A stretch of DNA of 49,668 nt, taken from positions 1-49,668 of the forward strand of contig JAPSKH010000015.1 of NCBI GenBank assembly GCA_031177765.1, in the 5' to 3' direction. A model generated the notes under the pieces. The model was not told the DNA's origin, made no database searches, and saw only the letters and a list, made by a program, of their open reading frames with translations. Each line of letters begins with the position of its first letter. Position 1 is the stretch's first letter. Source of the DNA: Microbacterium sp. GTDB lineage: Bacteria > Actinomycetota > Actinomycetes > Actinomycetales > Microbacteriaceae. A program made the position numbers and the translations under genes. Shown piece by piece: positions 25,560-38,601 of the stretch.

Positions 25560-26657
25560 ATGCGGATCCTTGCGGCGATGAGCGGCGGCGTCGACTCGGC
25601 CGTCGCGGCGGCTCGCGCCGTCGACGCCGGTCACGACGTCGTCGGGGTGCACCTGGCGCTCTCTCGCGCCGGCGGGACGCTGCGCGCCGGCAGCCGCGGC
25701 TGCTGCACGATCGAGGATGCGATGGACGCCCGTCGCGCGGCCGATCGCCTCGGCATCCCGTTCTACGTCTGGGACTTCTCGGAGCGGTTCCGCGACGACG
25801 TGATCGGCGACTTCGTCGCCGAGTACCGCGCGGGACGCACGCCCAACCCCTGCATGCGCTGCAACGAGCGGATCAAGTTCGCGGCGCTGCTCGAGCGCGC
25901 GCTCGAGCTCGGGTTCGACGCCGTGTGCACCGGTCACTACGCCACGCTCGTCGACGGGCCCGACGGTCTCGAGCTGCATCGCGCGTCCGACGCCGCGAAG
26001 GACCAGTCCTACGTGCTGGGCGTCCTCACCGCCGATCAGCTCGCCCACACCTACTTCCCGCTCGGGCAGACCCCGTCCAAGGCGGTGGTGCGCGCCGAGG
26101 CGGAGGCGCGCGGACTGACGGTCGCGCACAAGCCCGACAGTCACGACATCTGCTTCATCCCCGACGGCGACACCCGCGGATGGCTCGCCGAGAAGGTGGG
26201 CACCGCGCCCGGGGACATCGTCGATCGCAGCGGCGCCGTCGTGGGCAGCCACGAGGGCGCGCACGCGTTCACGGTGGGGCAGCGCAGGGGCCTGCAGCTG
26301 GGTGTGCCGGCGCCCGACGGCAAGCCGCGCTTCGTGCTCGAGGTGCGTCCGGTGTCCAACACGGTCGTCGTGGGTCCGAAGGAGGCGCTCGCGACGTCCG
26401 AGATCGCGGGGGACCGGTTCTCGTGGGCGGGGCGGGCACCGGCCACCGAGGAGTTCGCCTGCGACGTGCAGATCCGTGCCCACGCCGATCCTGTGCCGGC
26501 GACCGCCCGCCTGAGCGACGGCACGCTCACGGTGGTTCCGCACAGCCCGTTCGAAGGGGTGGCACCGGGCCAGACCGCGGTGCTGTACGACGGCACGCGC
26601 GTGATCGGCCAGTTCACGATCGACCGGACGGTCTCCGCCGTTCCGGTGGACGCCTGA
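25560..26657 (+). CDS. mnmA: tRNA-specific 2-thiouridylase MnmA
   Basis: Thiolates U34 of tRNA Lys, Glu and Gln using persulfide sulfur and ATP. The 365-residue protein has the PP-loop SGGVDS (residues 8-13), the nucleophile cysteine C98 in [25 protein letters not shown], and the persulfide cysteine C198 in [11 protein letters not shown]. The C-terminal beta domain follows ([30 protein letters not shown]). Its upstream neighbour is the likely sulfur donor. The start is fixed by [13 protein letters not shown] and the -10 six bases upstream. Confidence 0.97.
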   Translation: MRILAAMSGGVDSAVAAARAVDAGHDVVGVHLALSRAGGTLRAGSRGCCTIEDAMDARRAADRLGIPFYVWDFSERFRDDVIGDFVAEYRAGRTPNPCMRCNERIKFAALLERALELGFDAVCTGHYATLVDGPDGLELHRASDAAKDQSYVLGVLTADQLAHTYFPLGQTPSKAVVRAEAEARGLTVAHKPDSHDICFIPDGDTRGWLAEKVGTAPGDIVDRSGAVVGSHEGAHAFTVGQRRGLQLGVPAPDGKPRFVLEVRPVSNTVVVGPKEALATSEIAGDRFSWAGRAPATEEFACDVQIRAHADPVPATARLSDGTLTVVPHSPFEGVAPGQTAVLYDGTRVIGQFTIDRTVSAVPVDA

Positions 26658-26660
26658 GCG

Positions 26661-26676
26661 CGGCGGCGCACCGCCG
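26661..26676 (+). terminator. Short hairpin after mnmA
   Basis: CGGCGG (26661-26666) and CCGCCG (26671-26676) pair around CGCA, starting three bases after the mnmA stop. No U tract. A weak terminator or mRNA-end stabiliser. Confidence 0.4.
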
Positions 26677-26695
26677 GGATGTCGCCGGCCGCTCC

Positions 26696-30666
<3,971 letters not shown>

Positions 30667-30672
30667 GCGCTC

Positions 30673-30678
30673 AGCCTA
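30673..30678 (-). promoter_or_regulatory. -10 element of the acyl-CoA ligase gene (leaderless)
   Basis: On the minus strand TAGGCT is followed by six bases and the GTG at 30666. The 78-bp divergent gap also contains the gatC -10 on the other strand, about 55 bp away. Confidence 0.6.
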
Positions 30679-30732
30679 CGCCCGCGCCCGGCGCGCCCCC
30701 GGCTGCGGCCGTGGGCGCTCGCCCTCCGCGAA

Positions 30733-30738
30733 TAGAAT
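30733..30738 (+). promoter_or_regulatory. -10 element of gatC-gatA-gatB (leaderless)
   Basis: TAGAAT, six bases, then the gatC GTG at 30745. It is the nearest match to the TATAAT consensus among the leaderless candidates. Confidence 0.6.
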
Positions 30739-30744
30739 GTCCGG

Positions 30745-31044
30745 GTGTCTGAAATCACCCCCGATCTCGTGCGCCATCTCGGTGTGCTCGCCCGGATCCG
30801 CCTGAGCGACGACGAGGTCCAGCGCCTCACCGGTCAGCTCGACGTGATCGTCGACAACATCGCGAAGGTCTCGGAGGTCGCCACGCCGGACGTCGCCGCC
30901 ACGAGCCACCCGATCGCGATGCAGAACGTCTTCCGTCCCGACGTGGTCGGCGACATGCTGACGCCCGCGCAGGTGCTGCACAACGCGCCGGATGCCGCGG
31001 ACGGGCGATTCCGGGTGACGGCCATCCTGGGCGAAGAGCAGTAA
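30745..31044 (+). CDS. gatC: Asp-tRNA(Asn)/Glu-tRNA(Gln) amidotransferase subunit C
   Basis: Small subunit that wraps and stabilises GatA and GatB in the transamidosome converting Glu-tRNA(Gln) and often Asp-tRNA(Asn). The 99-residue protein shows [42 protein letters not shown] and the [26 protein letters not shown] tail typical of GatC. The GTG start agrees with the -10 six bases upstream. First gene of gatC-gatA-gatB. Confidence 0.97.
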   Translation: MSEITPDLVRHLGVLARIRLSDDEVQRLTGQLDVIVDNIAKVSEVATPDVAATSHPIAMQNVFRPDVVGDMLTPAQVLHNAPDAADGRFRVTAILGEEQ

Positions 31045-31054
31045 GGGGCGCACC

Positions 31055-32587
31055 GTGACCGATCTGACAAGGCTCAGCGCCGCCGCGCTCGCCGACAAGC
31101 TCGCCGCGGGCGAGGTCTCCAGCGTCGAGGCGACGCAGGCGCACCTGGACCGCATCGCCGCCGTGGACGGCGACATCCACGCGTTCCTCCACGTCAGCGA
31201 CCACGCTCTCGATGTCGCCGGCGACATCGACCGTCGCCGCTCCTCCGGTGACGAGCTCGGCCCGCTCGCCGGTGTGCCGCTGGCCATCAAGGACGTCCTG
31301 GTCACCACCGACATGCCCTCCACGAGCGGATCGCGGATCCTCGAGGGCTTCATGTCGCCGTACGACGCCACGGTGGTCGCCAGGTCGCGCGCGGCCGGGC
31401 TGGTGCCCCTGGGCAAGACCAACATGGACGAGTTCGCCATGGGATCGTCCACCGAGCACTCGGCCTACGGGCCCACCCGCAACCCGTGGGATCTGGAGCG
31501 CATCCCGGGTGGCTCCGGCGGTGGCTCCGCCGCCGCCGTCGCGGCCTTCGAGGCGCCGCTGGCGCTGGGGTCGGACACCGGCGGGTCGATCCGCCAGCCC
31601 GCTCACGTGACCGGCACGGTCGGGGTGAAGCCGACGTACGGCGGCGTCAGCCGCTACGGCGCCATCGCCCTGGCGTCGTCGCTGGACCAGGTCGGCCCGG
31701 TGACCCGGACCGTCCTGGACGCGGGACTGCTGCACGACGTGATCGCCGGCCACGACCCGCACGACTCCACATCGCTCGACCGCGAGTGGCCCTCGTTCGC
31801 CGCCGCCGCACGGGAAGGTGCGACCGGCGAGATCCTCAAGGGGCTCAAGGTCGGCGTGATCGCCGAGCTGCCCGACAGCGGGTTCCAGGCCGGCGTATCG
31901 GAGTCCTTCCGTGCGGCGCTGGCGGCGATGGAGGCGCAGGGCGCCGAGATCGTCGAGGTGAGCGCGCCCCACTTCGAGTACGGCGTGGCCGCGTACTACC
32001 TCATCCTGCCGGCCGAGGCATCCAGCAATCTCGCGAAGTTCGACTCCGTGCGCTTCGGGCTGCGCGTGGACGTGCCGGGCGGAACCGTCGAGGACGTCAT
32101 GGCGAAGACCCGCGACGCCGGCTTCGGCGACGAGGTCAAGCGGCGGATCATCCTCGGCACCTATGCGCTGTCGGCGGGATACTACGACGCCTACTACGGC
32201 TCTGCCCAGAAGGTGCGCACGCTCATCCAGCGCGACTTCGCCGACGCGTTCTCGCGCGTGGACGTCATCGCCACGCCCTCGGCGCCGACCACCGCGTTCC
32301 GGCTGGGCGAGAAGATCGACGACCCGCTGCAGATGTACTTGAACGACGTGACGACCATCCCGGCGAACCTCGCCGGAGTCCCGGGCATCTCGGTCCCCTC
32401 AGGGCTGGCGGCCGAGGACGGCCTGCCGGTGGGCATCCAGTTCCTGGCGCCCGCTCACGAGGACGCGCGACTGTACCGCGTCGGCGCGGCACTGGAGGCG
32501 CTGCTGGTCGACTCGTGGGGCGGGGCCCTGCTGGACCGCGCTCCCGCGCTGGGATCGACGCACGCACCGATCGGGGAGGGCCGCTGA
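31055..32587 (+). CDS. gatA: Asp-tRNA(Asn)/Glu-tRNA(Gln) amidotransferase subunit A
   Basis: Amidase-signature subunit that releases ammonia from glutamine and channels it to GatB. The 510-residue protein has the complete Ser-cisSer-Lys triad: K79 in LAIKDVLV, S154 in [11 protein letters not shown] and S178 in [12 protein letters not shown]. The glutamine-pocket region and C-terminal [22 protein letters not shown] follow. GTG start with AAGGGG upstream, ten bases after gatC. Its stop shares one base with the gatB ATG (TGATG), so translation is coupled. Confidence 0.98.
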   Translation: MTDLTRLSAAALADKLAAGEVSSVEATQAHLDRIAAVDGDIHAFLHVSDHALDVAGDIDRRRSSGDELGPLAGVPLAIKDVLVTTDMPSTSGSRILEGFMSPYDATVVARSRAAGLVPLGKTNMDEFAMGSSTEHSAYGPTRNPWDLERIPGGSGGGSAAAVAAFEAPLALGSDTGGSIRQPAHVTGTVGVKPTYGGVSRYGAIALASSLDQVGPVTRTVLDAGLLHDVIAGHDPHDSTSLDREWPSFAAAAREGATGEILKGLKVGVIAELPDSGFQAGVSESFRAALAAMEAQGAEIVEVSAPHFEYGVAAYYLILPAEASSNLAKFDSVRFGLRVDVPGGTVEDVMAKTRDAGFGDEVKRRIILGTYALSAGYYDAYYGSAQKVRTLIQRDFADAFSRVDVIATPSAPTTAFRLGEKIDDPLQMYLNDVTTIPANLAGVPGISVPSGLAAEDGLPVGIQFLAPAHEDARLYRVGAALEALLVDSWGGALLDRAPALGSTHAPIGEGR

Positions 32588-34110
32588 TGGCGAAGGACAA
32601 GCTGATGGACTTCGACAAGGCACTCGAACTGTACGAGCCCGTGCTCGGCTTCGAGGTCCACGTCGAGCTGAACACCCGGACGAAGATGTTCTCGGCCGCG
32701 GCCAACCCCGCCAACTCGGCCAACCACGGCGCGGAGCCGAACACCCTGGTCGCGCCCGTGGACATGGGCCTGCCGGGCGCACTGCCCGTGGTCAACGAGA
32801 CCGCCGTGCGGTACTCCATCAGCCTCGGGCTCGCGCTGGGCTGTTCGATCGCGCCGTCGAGCCGGTTCGCGCGGAAGAACTACTTCTACCCCGACCTCGG
32901 CAAGAACTATCAGATCTCGCAGTACGACGAGCCGATCGCCTTCGAAGGGCGGATCGAGGTGGAGCTCGCCGACGGCACCATGTTCGAGGTGCCGATCGAG
33001 CGCGCCCACATGGAGGAGGACGCCGGCAAGCTGACCCACGTCGGCGGGTCGACCGGCCGCATCCACGGCGCGGAGTACTCGCTCGTCGACTACAACCGCG
33101 CGGGCGTGCCGCTTGTCGAGATCGTCACGAAGCCGATCGTCGGCGCCGAGCATCGGGCGCCCGAGCTGGCCAAGGCCTACGTGCAGACGATCCGCGACAT
33201 CGTGCTCGCGCTGGGGATCTCCGACGCCCGCATGGAGCGCGGCAACCTGCGCTGCGACGCCAACGTCTCGCTGCGCCCGCGTGGCCAGGAGAAGCTCGGC
33301 ACGCGTACGGAGACCAAGAACGTCAACTCCATGCGCTCCGTGGAGCGTGCCGTGCGGTACGAGATCCAGCGGCAGGCTGCGATCCTCGCCGCAGGCGGCA
33401 CGATCACGCAGGAGACCCGTCACTGGCACGAGGACACGGGCACCACCTCGCCCGGTCGCCCCAAGTCGGATGCCGACGACTACCGGTACTTCCCGGAGCC
33501 GGACCTCCTGCCCGTCGCGCCGGCGCCCGAGCTCATCGAGCAGCTGCGCGCCGCGCTGCCCGAGCCGCCGGCCGCGCGCCGTCGCCGCCTGCAGAACGAC
33601 TGGGGCTTCGCCGACATCGAGTTCCGGGGCGTCGTCAACGCCGGCCTCCTCGCCGAAGTCGAGGCGACGATCGCCGCGGGCGCGTCGCCGGCTGCCGCAC
33701 GCAAGTGGTGGACCGGCGAGATCCTCCGCATCGCCAACGCCGAGGGCAAGGACGCGGCCGAACTGGTCGAGCCCGCCGCCGTGGCGGAGCTGCAGAAGCT
33801 CGTGGACGCCGGGACTCTCACCGACAAGCTCGCCCGCCAGGTGCTCGAGGGCATGGTGGCGGGGGAGGGGACGCCCCAGCAGATCGTGGACGCGCGGGGC
33901 CTCGCGGTCGTATCGGACGACGGTGCGCTCATCGCCGCGATCGACGATGCGCTGGCCTCCCAGCCGGACGTGCTGGAGAAGATCCGGGACGGCAAGGTCC
34001 AGGCGGCGGGAGCGATCATCGGCGCGGTGATGAAGGCCATGCGCGGACAGGCGGATGCCGCGCGGGTGCGTGAGCTCGTCCTCGAGCGCGCAGGCGGCGG
34101 CGGCGCGTAG
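32587..34110 (+). CDS. gatB: Asp-tRNA(Asn)/Glu-tRNA(Gln) amidotransferase subunit B
   Basis: Phosphorylates the tRNA-bound Glu/Asp and transfers ammonia to it. The 507-residue protein has [16 protein letters not shown], the metal-binding region ([25 protein letters not shown]), [29 protein letters not shown] and [42 protein letters not shown]. The C-terminal YqeY-like tail domain ends the protein. The start overlaps the gatA stop by one base. Last gene of the operon; a GC hairpin follows. Confidence 0.98.
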   Translation: MAKDKLMDFDKALELYEPVLGFEVHVELNTRTKMFSAAANPANSANHGAEPNTLVAPVDMGLPGALPVVNETAVRYSISLGLALGCSIAPSSRFARKNYFYPDLGKNYQISQYDEPIAFEGRIEVELADGTMFEVPIERAHMEEDAGKLTHVGGSTGRIHGAEYSLVDYNRAGVPLVEIVTKPIVGAEHRAPELAKAYVQTIRDIVLALGISDARMERGNLRCDANVSLRPRGQEKLGTRTETKNVNSMRSVERAVRYEIQRQAAILAAGGTITQETRHWHEDTGTTSPGRPKSDADDYRYFPEPDLLPVAPAPELIEQLRAALPEPPAARRRRLQNDWGFADIEFRGVVNAGLLAEVEATIAAGASPAAARKWWTGEILRIANAEGKDAAELVEPAAVAELQKLVDAGTLTDKLARQVLEGMVAGEGTPQQIVDARGLAVVSDDGALIAAIDDALASQPDVLEKIRDGKVQAAGAIIGAVMKAMRGQADAARVRELVLERAGGGGA

Positions 34111-34115
34111 CGCCG

Positions 34116-34139
34116 GCGGCGGCACGTCGCAGCCGCCGC
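34116..34139 (+). terminator. Hairpin after gatCAB
   Basis: GCGGCGGC (34116-34123) pairs with GCCGCCGC (34132-34139) around an 8-nt loop, six bases after the gatB stop. No U tract. Probable terminator of the gatC-gatA-gatB operon. Confidence 0.5.
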
Positions 34140-34173
34140 GCCGCGTGTTGAGCGGGGTGTCGGCGGCAGCGGG

Positions 34174-34179
34174 AAGAAT
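34174..34179 (+). promoter_or_regulatory. Weak -10-like hexamer of dinB
   Basis: AAGAAT lies exactly six bases before the dinB ATG. It keeps the second A and final T but lacks the first T of TANNNT. GGGAG lies between it and the ATG. No SOS-box-like sequence is visible upstream of this dinB. Confidence 0.35.
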
Positions 34180-34185
34180 GGGAGC

Positions 34186-35451
34186 ATGGGACGCGGCGAC
34201 GGGACGGGGAGGCTCGTCTCGCCGGAGGACGCCGATGACACCGGCACCGGCATCCTGCACGTCGACATGGACGCCTTCTACGCGTCGGTGGAGGTCCTGG
34301 ATGACCCCACCCTCAAAGGCAAGCCGCTCATCGTGGGCGGTTTCGAGGGACGCGGCGTCGTCTCCAGCGCGTCCTACGAGGCCCGGCGCTTCGGCGTGAG
34401 GTCGGCGATGTCGGTCGGGCAGGCCTTGCGCCTGTGTCCGACGGCCATCACCGTGCGCCCGAGGTTCGAGCGCTACCTGGAGCTGTCGGGGCACGTGATG
34501 CGGATCTTCCACGACTTCACCCCGCTGGTCGAGCCGCTGTCCATCGACGAGGCGTTCCTCGACGTCCGCGGTGCGCGGCGGCTGTGGGGCAGTCCGGGCA
34601 CCATCGCACGACTGCTGCGTCAGCGGGTCCTCGACGAGACGGGTCTCACGTGCAGCGTCGGGGTGGCCGCCACCAAGCACGTCGCCAAGATGGCCTCGAC
34701 GCAGAGCAAGCCGGACGGTCTGCTCATCGTCCCCGAAGCGGCCACCGCCGGCTATCTGGCGGGTCAGCCGGTCCGTGCGCTGTGGGGTGTCGGACCCAAG
34801 GCGTCGGAGGCACTGGAGGGACGCGGCATCCGCACCGTCGCCGACATCCTGCAGACACCGCGGTCCGTGCTCGAGCGCGCGCTCGGGCCGGCGATGGGCG
34901 ATCGGGTATGGCACCTCGCCCGCGGGCTGGACGCACGGCGCGTCGACACCGAGCGGGTCGAGAAGAGCGTGGGGCACGAGGAGACGTTCTTCCAGGACAT
35001 CGCCGACCCGGCGGTGCTGCGCTCGGAACTGAGGCGCCTGGCCGACCGGGTCGGCGCACGGCTGCGCAAGCACGGCTGGGAGGCGGCCACCATCTCGATC
35101 AAAGTCCGGTTCGCCGACTTCACCACCATCACGCGCTCTCAGACTCTTGCCGAGCCGACGGCGGTCGGGCAGCGCATCGGCGACGCCGCGCACGAACTCT
35201 TCGACGGCATCCAGGAGCGCATGCCCGTCCGCCTCGTCGGCGTGCGCGCCGAGAAGCTCAAGCCCGCCGGCTCCGCTGCGCTGACGCTGTGGGACGACGA
35301 TGAGGAGTGGCGCCGGGTCGAAGGGGCCCTCGACGACGCCACGGCGCGCTTCGGCAGGGGAGCGGTCACGAGGGCGACGCTGCTCGGACGATCCCGTGGC
35401 GGCACGTCGCTGCCCTCCCACCCGCGCGCGGAGCGGCCACCCGAGCACTGA
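34186..35451 (+). CDS. dinB: DNA polymerase IV (Y family)
   Basis: Error-prone translesion polymerase. The 421-residue protein has ILHVDMDAFYASVEVLDDP with the first metal-binding aspartates, VVSSASYEARRFGVRSAMSV, and SIDEAFLDVRGARRLWG with the catalytic D-E pair. CSVGVAATKHVAKMASTQSKPDG, a helix-hairpin-helix thumb (ALWGVGPKASEALEGRGIRTVADI) and the little-finger domain follow. It ends in a basic tail without an obvious beta-clamp QLxLF motif; KLKPAGSAALTLWDDD near residue 365 is the closest. The product starts 76 bases after gatB with its own weak -10. Confidence 0.95.
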   Translation: MGRGDGTGRLVSPEDADDTGTGILHVDMDAFYASVEVLDDPTLKGKPLIVGGFEGRGVVSSASYEARRFGVRSAMSVGQALRLCPTAITVRPRFERYLELSGHVMRIFHDFTPLVEPLSIDEAFLDVRGARRLWGSPGTIARLLRQRVLDETGLTCSVGVAATKHVAKMASTQSKPDGLLIVPEAATAGYLAGQPVRALWGVGPKASEALEGRGIRTVADILQTPRSVLERALGPAMGDRVWHLARGLDARRVDTERVEKSVGHEETFFQDIADPAVLRSELRRLADRVGARLRKHGWEAATISIKVRFADFTTITRSQTLAEPTAVGQRIGDAAHELFDGIQERMPVRLVGVRAEKLKPAGSAALTLWDDDEEWRRVEGALDDATARFGRGAVTRATLLGRSRGGTSLPSHPRAERPPEH

Positions 35452-35500
35452 TGCCGGCGCCGCCGCGGAAGTCCGGCTGTGCAGGTCCACGTCCGCCCGC

Positions 35501-35506
35501 TACCGT
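35501..35506 (+). promoter_or_regulatory. -10 element of the GerW/YtfJ-like gene (leaderless)
   Basis: TACCGT, six bases (GGAGCC), then ATG at 35513. The GGAG could also act as a ribosome binding site. Confidence 0.45.
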
Positions 35507-35512
35507 GGAGCC

Positions 35513-35833
35513 ATGCCCAACATCGCACTGGAACTCGGCAGGCAGACGGCGTCGATCGGCGTCAGAAGCGTCTACGGCGAGCAGCAGGACATCGACGGCG
35601 TCCGGCTGATCCCCGTCGCGTTGGTCTGGACCGGCTTCGGCGGCGGTTCCGACGAGGCGGGCAACGGAGGCGGCGGGGGCGGCGGCTACGCGATCCCCGT
35701 CGGCGCCTACATCCGCAAGGGCGACGACGTGCGCTTCGAACCGAACCTCGTCGCGCTGCTCGCCGTCGCGGTGCCGTTCGTGCTCGTCGCAGGTCGCGCG
35801 CTCAGCCGTGTCATCCGCGCCCTCAAGAAGTAG
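35513..35833 (+). CDS. GerW/YtfJ-like domain protein with C-terminal membrane helix
   Basis: A 106-residue protein. The first half resembles the GerW (YtfJ) domain: VYGEQQDIDGVRLIPVALVWTGFGGG, an extremely glycine-rich loop, then YAIPVGAYIRKGDDVRFEPN. A single membrane helix (LVALLAVAVPFVLVAGRAL) and a short basic tail RVIRALKK follow. In Bacillus such proteins act in spores; in non-sporing actinobacteria the role is unknown. Assignment rests on pattern only. It overlaps the following kinase gene by 26 bases. Confidence 0.65.
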   Translation: MPNIALELGRQTASIGVRSVYGEQQDIDGVRLIPVALVWTGFGGGSDEAGNGGGGGGGYAIPVGAYIRKGDDVRFEPNLVALLAVAVPFVLVAGRALSRVIRALKK

Positions 35834-36401
35834 CGTCGACCCGGTCGCCCTCTCGCTCGAGGCCGCGGCCGCGCGCCTGGCCTCCGCCGTGACCGAGGTG
35901 GCGGCATCCAATCCGGTGGTGCTCCTCGACGGTCGCAGCGGCGCGGGGAAGACATCGCTCGCACGCGCCCTGGTGGCGCGCTGGCCGCTCGCCGGACGCG
36001 TCCAGCTCGTCGCGCTGGACTCGCTCTACCCGGGGTGGGACGGACTGGAGGAAGGCGTCGCGCTGGCGCTCGAGCACATCCTGATCCCGCATGCACGCGG
36101 ACTCATCGGCGTGTGGCAGCGGTGGGACTGGGAGGCGGTCGCGCCCGCGGAGGCGCACGCCGTGGACCCGTCACTCCCGCTGATCGTGGAGGGCGTGGGA
36201 ATCCTCACTCCGGCGACCGCGAAGCTGGGCGACGTGAGGGTGTGGCTGGAGTCCCCGGCGGCGTCGCGCCGCCACCGTGCGCTCACCCGTGACGGCGACG
36301 CCTACCGGCCGCACTGGAATCGGTGGGCCCGTCAGGAGGAGGCGCACGTGGCCCGTCACGCGCCGACGAGCCTCGCGACCCACGTGTTCGACATCCCGTG
36401 A
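35808..36401 (+). CDS. Small P-loop ATPase, uridine kinase-like
   Basis: A 197-residue cytosolic P-loop protein: Walker A GRSGAGKTSLARAL near residue 42, LVALDSLYPGWDGLEEG resembling the DDFY-type substrate region of uridine kinases, WDWEAVAPAEAH, LIVEGVGIL as the second acidic strand and a late basic helix (RRHRALTRDGDAYRPHWNRWARQEEAH) that fits a lid. The substrate is not assignable. GTG at 35808 starts inside the preceding gene; a GTG at 35889 would give a shorter protein still containing Walker A. Confidence 0.78.
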   Translation: MSSAPSRSSVDPVALSLEAAAARLASAVTEVAASNPVVLLDGRSGAGKTSLARALVARWPLAGRVQLVALDSLYPGWDGLEEGVALALEHILIPHARGLIGVWQRWDWEAVAPAEAHAVDPSLPLIVEGVGILTPATAKLGDVRVWLESPAASRRHRALTRDGDAYRPHWNRWARQEEAHVARHAPTSLATHVFDIP

Positions 36402-36408
36402 GACGGAG

Positions 36409-36900
36409 TCAGTCCTCGTCGTCCATCGCGGCGACCAGCCCATCCAGCCGGTAGCCCAGCCAGTCGTACACGCCGAAGCGCGGATCGTCGGAGTCATGGT
36501 CCTCGGGGCGTGCGATCCCCAGGCGCGTGGCCAGGACGAGGCGGATCGCCGCGAGCGTGCGCAGCCACGCCCGTGCTGTGGCGCCGTCGAGACGGATCGT
36601 GACCATCTCGAGCAGTGCCGGGTCGTCGGGGTCGTCGGAGATCGCCGCGGCCTCGCCGAGGGATGCCAGCACGATGCCGGCGTCCGAGCGGCGCCGTTCG
36701 AGGAGGTCCGCCTCGGTGAGCGCGCGGAACTCGCGGGCGGCGTCCGTGTCGTCGTAGCCCGGCGGCACGAGTCGCTCGATCGCGGGGTCGCCGCTGCGGA
36801 CATCCGTCTCGCGGAGCAGGTCGTCGAACTGCGTGACGAGATCGGCGAGGTGCGCAGCCTCGAGCCGGGCCACCTCCATGATCACGGTGCGATCGCTCAT
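36409..36900 (-). CDS. DUF2017 family protein
   Basis: A 163-residue acidic cytosolic protein recognised as the actinobacterial DUF2017 family, usually encoded next to clpS as here. It contains LEAAHLADLVTQFDDLLRE, AREFRALTEADLLERRRSDAGIVLASL and a C-terminal EDHDSDDPRFGVYDWLGYRLDGLVAAM. Function unknown; the linkage to clpS suggests regulated proteolysis (inference). Its ATG overlaps the clpS stop by four bases. Confidence 0.88.
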   Translation of the reverse strand: MSDRTVIMEVARLEAAHLADLVTQFDDLLRETDVRSGDPAIERLVPPGYDDTDAAREFRALTEADLLERRRSDAGIVLASLGEAAAISDDPDDPALLEMVTIRLDGATARAWLRTLAAIRLVLATRLGIARPEDHDSDDPRFGVYDWLGYRLDGLVAAMDDED

Positions 36901-37196
36901 CGCGGGGCCTGCCGCACCGTCGCCCAGAGGCCGTAGTCGTGCATCGCCTGAGCGTGCAGCTCCATGCGTTCGCGCGGGCCCTCTGCCACGACGGCCGAAC
37001 CCTCGTTGTGGACCTTCAGCATGAGGCGCTCCGCCTCGGCCCTGGGGAACCCGAAGTACTCGCGGAACACATGCGTCACGTAGCTCATGAGGTTGACCGG
37101 GTCGTCCCAGACCACCGTCTGCCACGGGCGCTCGGGCTCGACGGCGTCGCCCGTGGCGACGTCCTCCTCGACGGCGGGGGTCACCAGCGGCGCCAT
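36897..37196 (-). CDS. clpS: ATP-dependent Clp protease adaptor ClpS
   Basis: Binds N-degron substrates and delivers them to ClpA/ClpC-ClpP. The 99-residue protein has a disordered N-terminus then the core VVWDDPVNLMSYVTHVFREYFGFPRAEAERLMLKVHNEG, which includes the N-end residue pocket (DDPVN, H). SAVVAEGPRERMELHAQAMHDYGLWATV follows. The ATG shares one base with the metallopeptidase stop. ATGA overlap with DUF2017 follows, so the three genes form one coupled unit. Confidence 0.95.
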   Translation of the reverse strand: MAPLVTPAVEEDVATGDAVEPERPWQTVVWDDPVNLMSYVTHVFREYFGFPRAEAERLMLKVHNEGSAVVAEGPRERMELHAQAMHDYGLWATVRQAPR

Positions 37197-37546
37197 CAAG
37201 CCCACCCCAGCTCGTGGAGGCGCTCGTCGTCGATGCCGTAGTAGTGCGCGATCTCGTGGACGAGCGTGGTGTGGATCTCGTCTCGCAGCGCCTTCTCGTC
37301 CGCGGACACGGCCAGATGCGCCTCGCGGTAGAGGATGATCCGGTCGGGGAGCTCCCCGACCCCGTAACGGTCGCGCTCGGTCAGTGCGTGTCCGTCATAG
37401 AGCCCGAGAAGGTCCAGACCGCCGTCGTCGGAGCGGTCCTCGACGACGAACACGACATTGTCCAGCCCCTCGACCATGTCGTCGGGGAGGGCGTCCAACT
37501 CGTCGACCACGAGTCGCTCGAAGGTCGCGGCATCCATCTCCATCAT
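37196..37546 (-). CDS. Metallopeptidase family protein (minimal zincin)
   Basis: A 116-residue protein with the zinc motif HEIAHYYGIDDERLHELGW (HExxH plus downstream E) and upstream LPDRIILYREAHL. It belongs to the short zincin-like family (DUF1025-type) of actinobacteria. Substrates unknown. The start is one of two adjacent ATGs (37546 or 37543) without a clear ribosome binding site. It lies between tRNA-His and clpS. Confidence 0.85.
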   Translation of the reverse strand: MMEMDAATFERLVVDELDALPDDMVEGLDNVVFVVEDRSDDGGLDLLGLYDGHALTERDRYGVGELPDRIILYREAHLAVSADEKALRDEIHTTLVHEIAHYYGIDDERLHELGWA

Positions 37547-37601
37547 GATGCCTCGGCAGACGATCCGAGCGTCGCGCGCGAGGCGACGCGGATCGAAGTC
37601 T

Positions 37602-37677
37602 TGGGGTGAGTAACGGGACTTGAACCCGCGACCCCCTGGACCACAACCAGGTGCTCTACCAACTGAGCTATACCCAC
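37602..37677 (-). tRNA. tRNA-His (anticodon GTG)
   Basis: The minus strand folds into a cloverleaf: acceptor GTGGGTA/TACTCAC, D-arm GCTCAGTTGGTAGAGC, anticodon loop TTGTGGT, T-arm with GGTTCAAGTCC, discriminator C73 and an encoded CCA (37602-37604). A G immediately 5-prime (position 37678) matches the G-1 typical of histidine tRNA, opposite C73. Confidence 0.96.
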
Positions 37678-37714
37678 CATGTCTCCCGCTCGCGCGGGCA
37701 ACCACACGATTCTC

Positions 37715-38341
37715 TCACACCTCAGGCGCAAACGACGAAACGACAGCCGCCGCAGCCGCGCGCGCGCCGTCGCTGGTCGGGCCGGGCTCGGGGACGAAGA
37801 CCGCCTGCCGATAGTACGCGAGCTCACGGATCGACTCGAGGATGTCGGCGAGGGCCCGGTGGCCGCCGTCCTTCGCCGGCGCGTGGATGTAGGCGCGCGG
37901 GTACCAGCGGCGCGCGAGCTCCTTGATGCTCGAGACGTCGACGTTGCGATAGTGCAGCCATCGATCCACACGCGGCATGTACTTCGCGAGGAACATCCGG
38001 TCGGTTCCGATCGTGTTGCCGGCGAGCGGCGCCTTGCCTTCCAGCGGCACGAAGCGCTGGATGTACTCGAGCACCTGGAACTCGGCGTCGGCGAGGCTGA
38101 CCCCGTGGGGGATCTCATCGAGCAGTCCGGACGTGCGATGCATGTTCGTCACGAACTCGCTCATGTTCTCGAGCGCCGACGCGTCGGGCCTGATGACGAC
38201 GTGGAAGCCGGGGTCGAGGGGGCGCAGTTCGAAGTCCGTGACCACGACGGCGATCTCGACCAGCTCGTCGACCGCGAGGTCGAGGCCGGTCATCTCGCAA
38301 TCGATCCAGACCAGACGATCGTTCTCGGACGCTCCCACCAT
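37715..38341 (-). CDS. orn: Oligoribonuclease
   Basis: 3-prime to 5-prime exoribonuclease that degrades RNA dinucleotides, including pGpG. DEDDh motifs are present: WIDCEMTGLD, the EIAVVVTD strand, NTIGTDRMFLAKYMP, and the H-x4-D of GGHRALADI. The protein is about 208 residues with a short Ala-rich C-terminal extension. The ATG at 38341 is preferred because TAGTAT lies seven bases upstream; an ATG at 38350 overlaps that hexamer. Located between the two tRNA genes. Confidence 0.95.
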   Translation of the reverse strand: MVGASENDRLVWIDCEMTGLDLAVDELVEIAVVVTDFELRPLDPGFHVVIRPDASALENMSEFVTNMHRTSGLLDEIPHGVSLADAEFQVLEYIQRFVPLEGKAPLAGNTIGTDRMFLAKYMPRVDRWLHYRNVDVSSIKELARRWYPRAYIHAPAKDGGHRALADILESIRELAYYRQAVFVPEPGPTSDGARAAAAAVVSSFAPEV

Positions 38342-38348
38342 GTCGTCC

Positions 38349-38354
38349 ATACTA
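38349..38354 (-). promoter_or_regulatory. -10 element of orn (leaderless)
   Basis: On the minus strand TAGTAT is followed by seven bases and the ATG at 38341. Choosing this promoter excludes the upstream ATG at 38350 as the start codon. Confidence 0.5.
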
Positions 38355-38421
38355 TTGACGCCCCCCGACGGCGGGTGCGAGCCGCTCGGACCGGGGGATC
38401 GCGGTGGTCGATCCCGACGAG

Positions 38422-38494
38422 CCCCTCCGGGAGGATTCGAACCCCCGACCTGGCGGGTAGAAGCCGCTCGCTCTGTCCCCTGAGCTACGGAGGG
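38422..38494 (-). tRNA. tRNA-Arg (anticodon TCT)
   Basis: The minus strand folds with acceptor CCCTCCG/CGGAGGG, D-arm GCTC/GAGC, anticodon loop CTTCTAC (anticodon TCT), T-arm GGGGG/CCTCC with TTCGAAT and discriminator G73. CCA is not encoded. The first anticodon-stem pair is an A-C mismatch. It reads AGA, a very rare codon in this GC-rich genome. Confidence 0.93.
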
Positions 38495-38601
38495 AAGGGT
38501 GGGACCACCAGGCTACCGGGTCCCGGTGGGGCCGATCGACCTGGCGCGGGGGCCCGTTCGGGCGTACGGTCGGTGACGAGCCGTTCGAGAGGAGTTCAAC
38601 G

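Noticed and set aside
32455..35490. Long minus-strand open frame antisense to gatA-gatB-dinB
   Set aside because: Same GC-driven artefact; the plus-strand genes have complete active sites and operon spacing.
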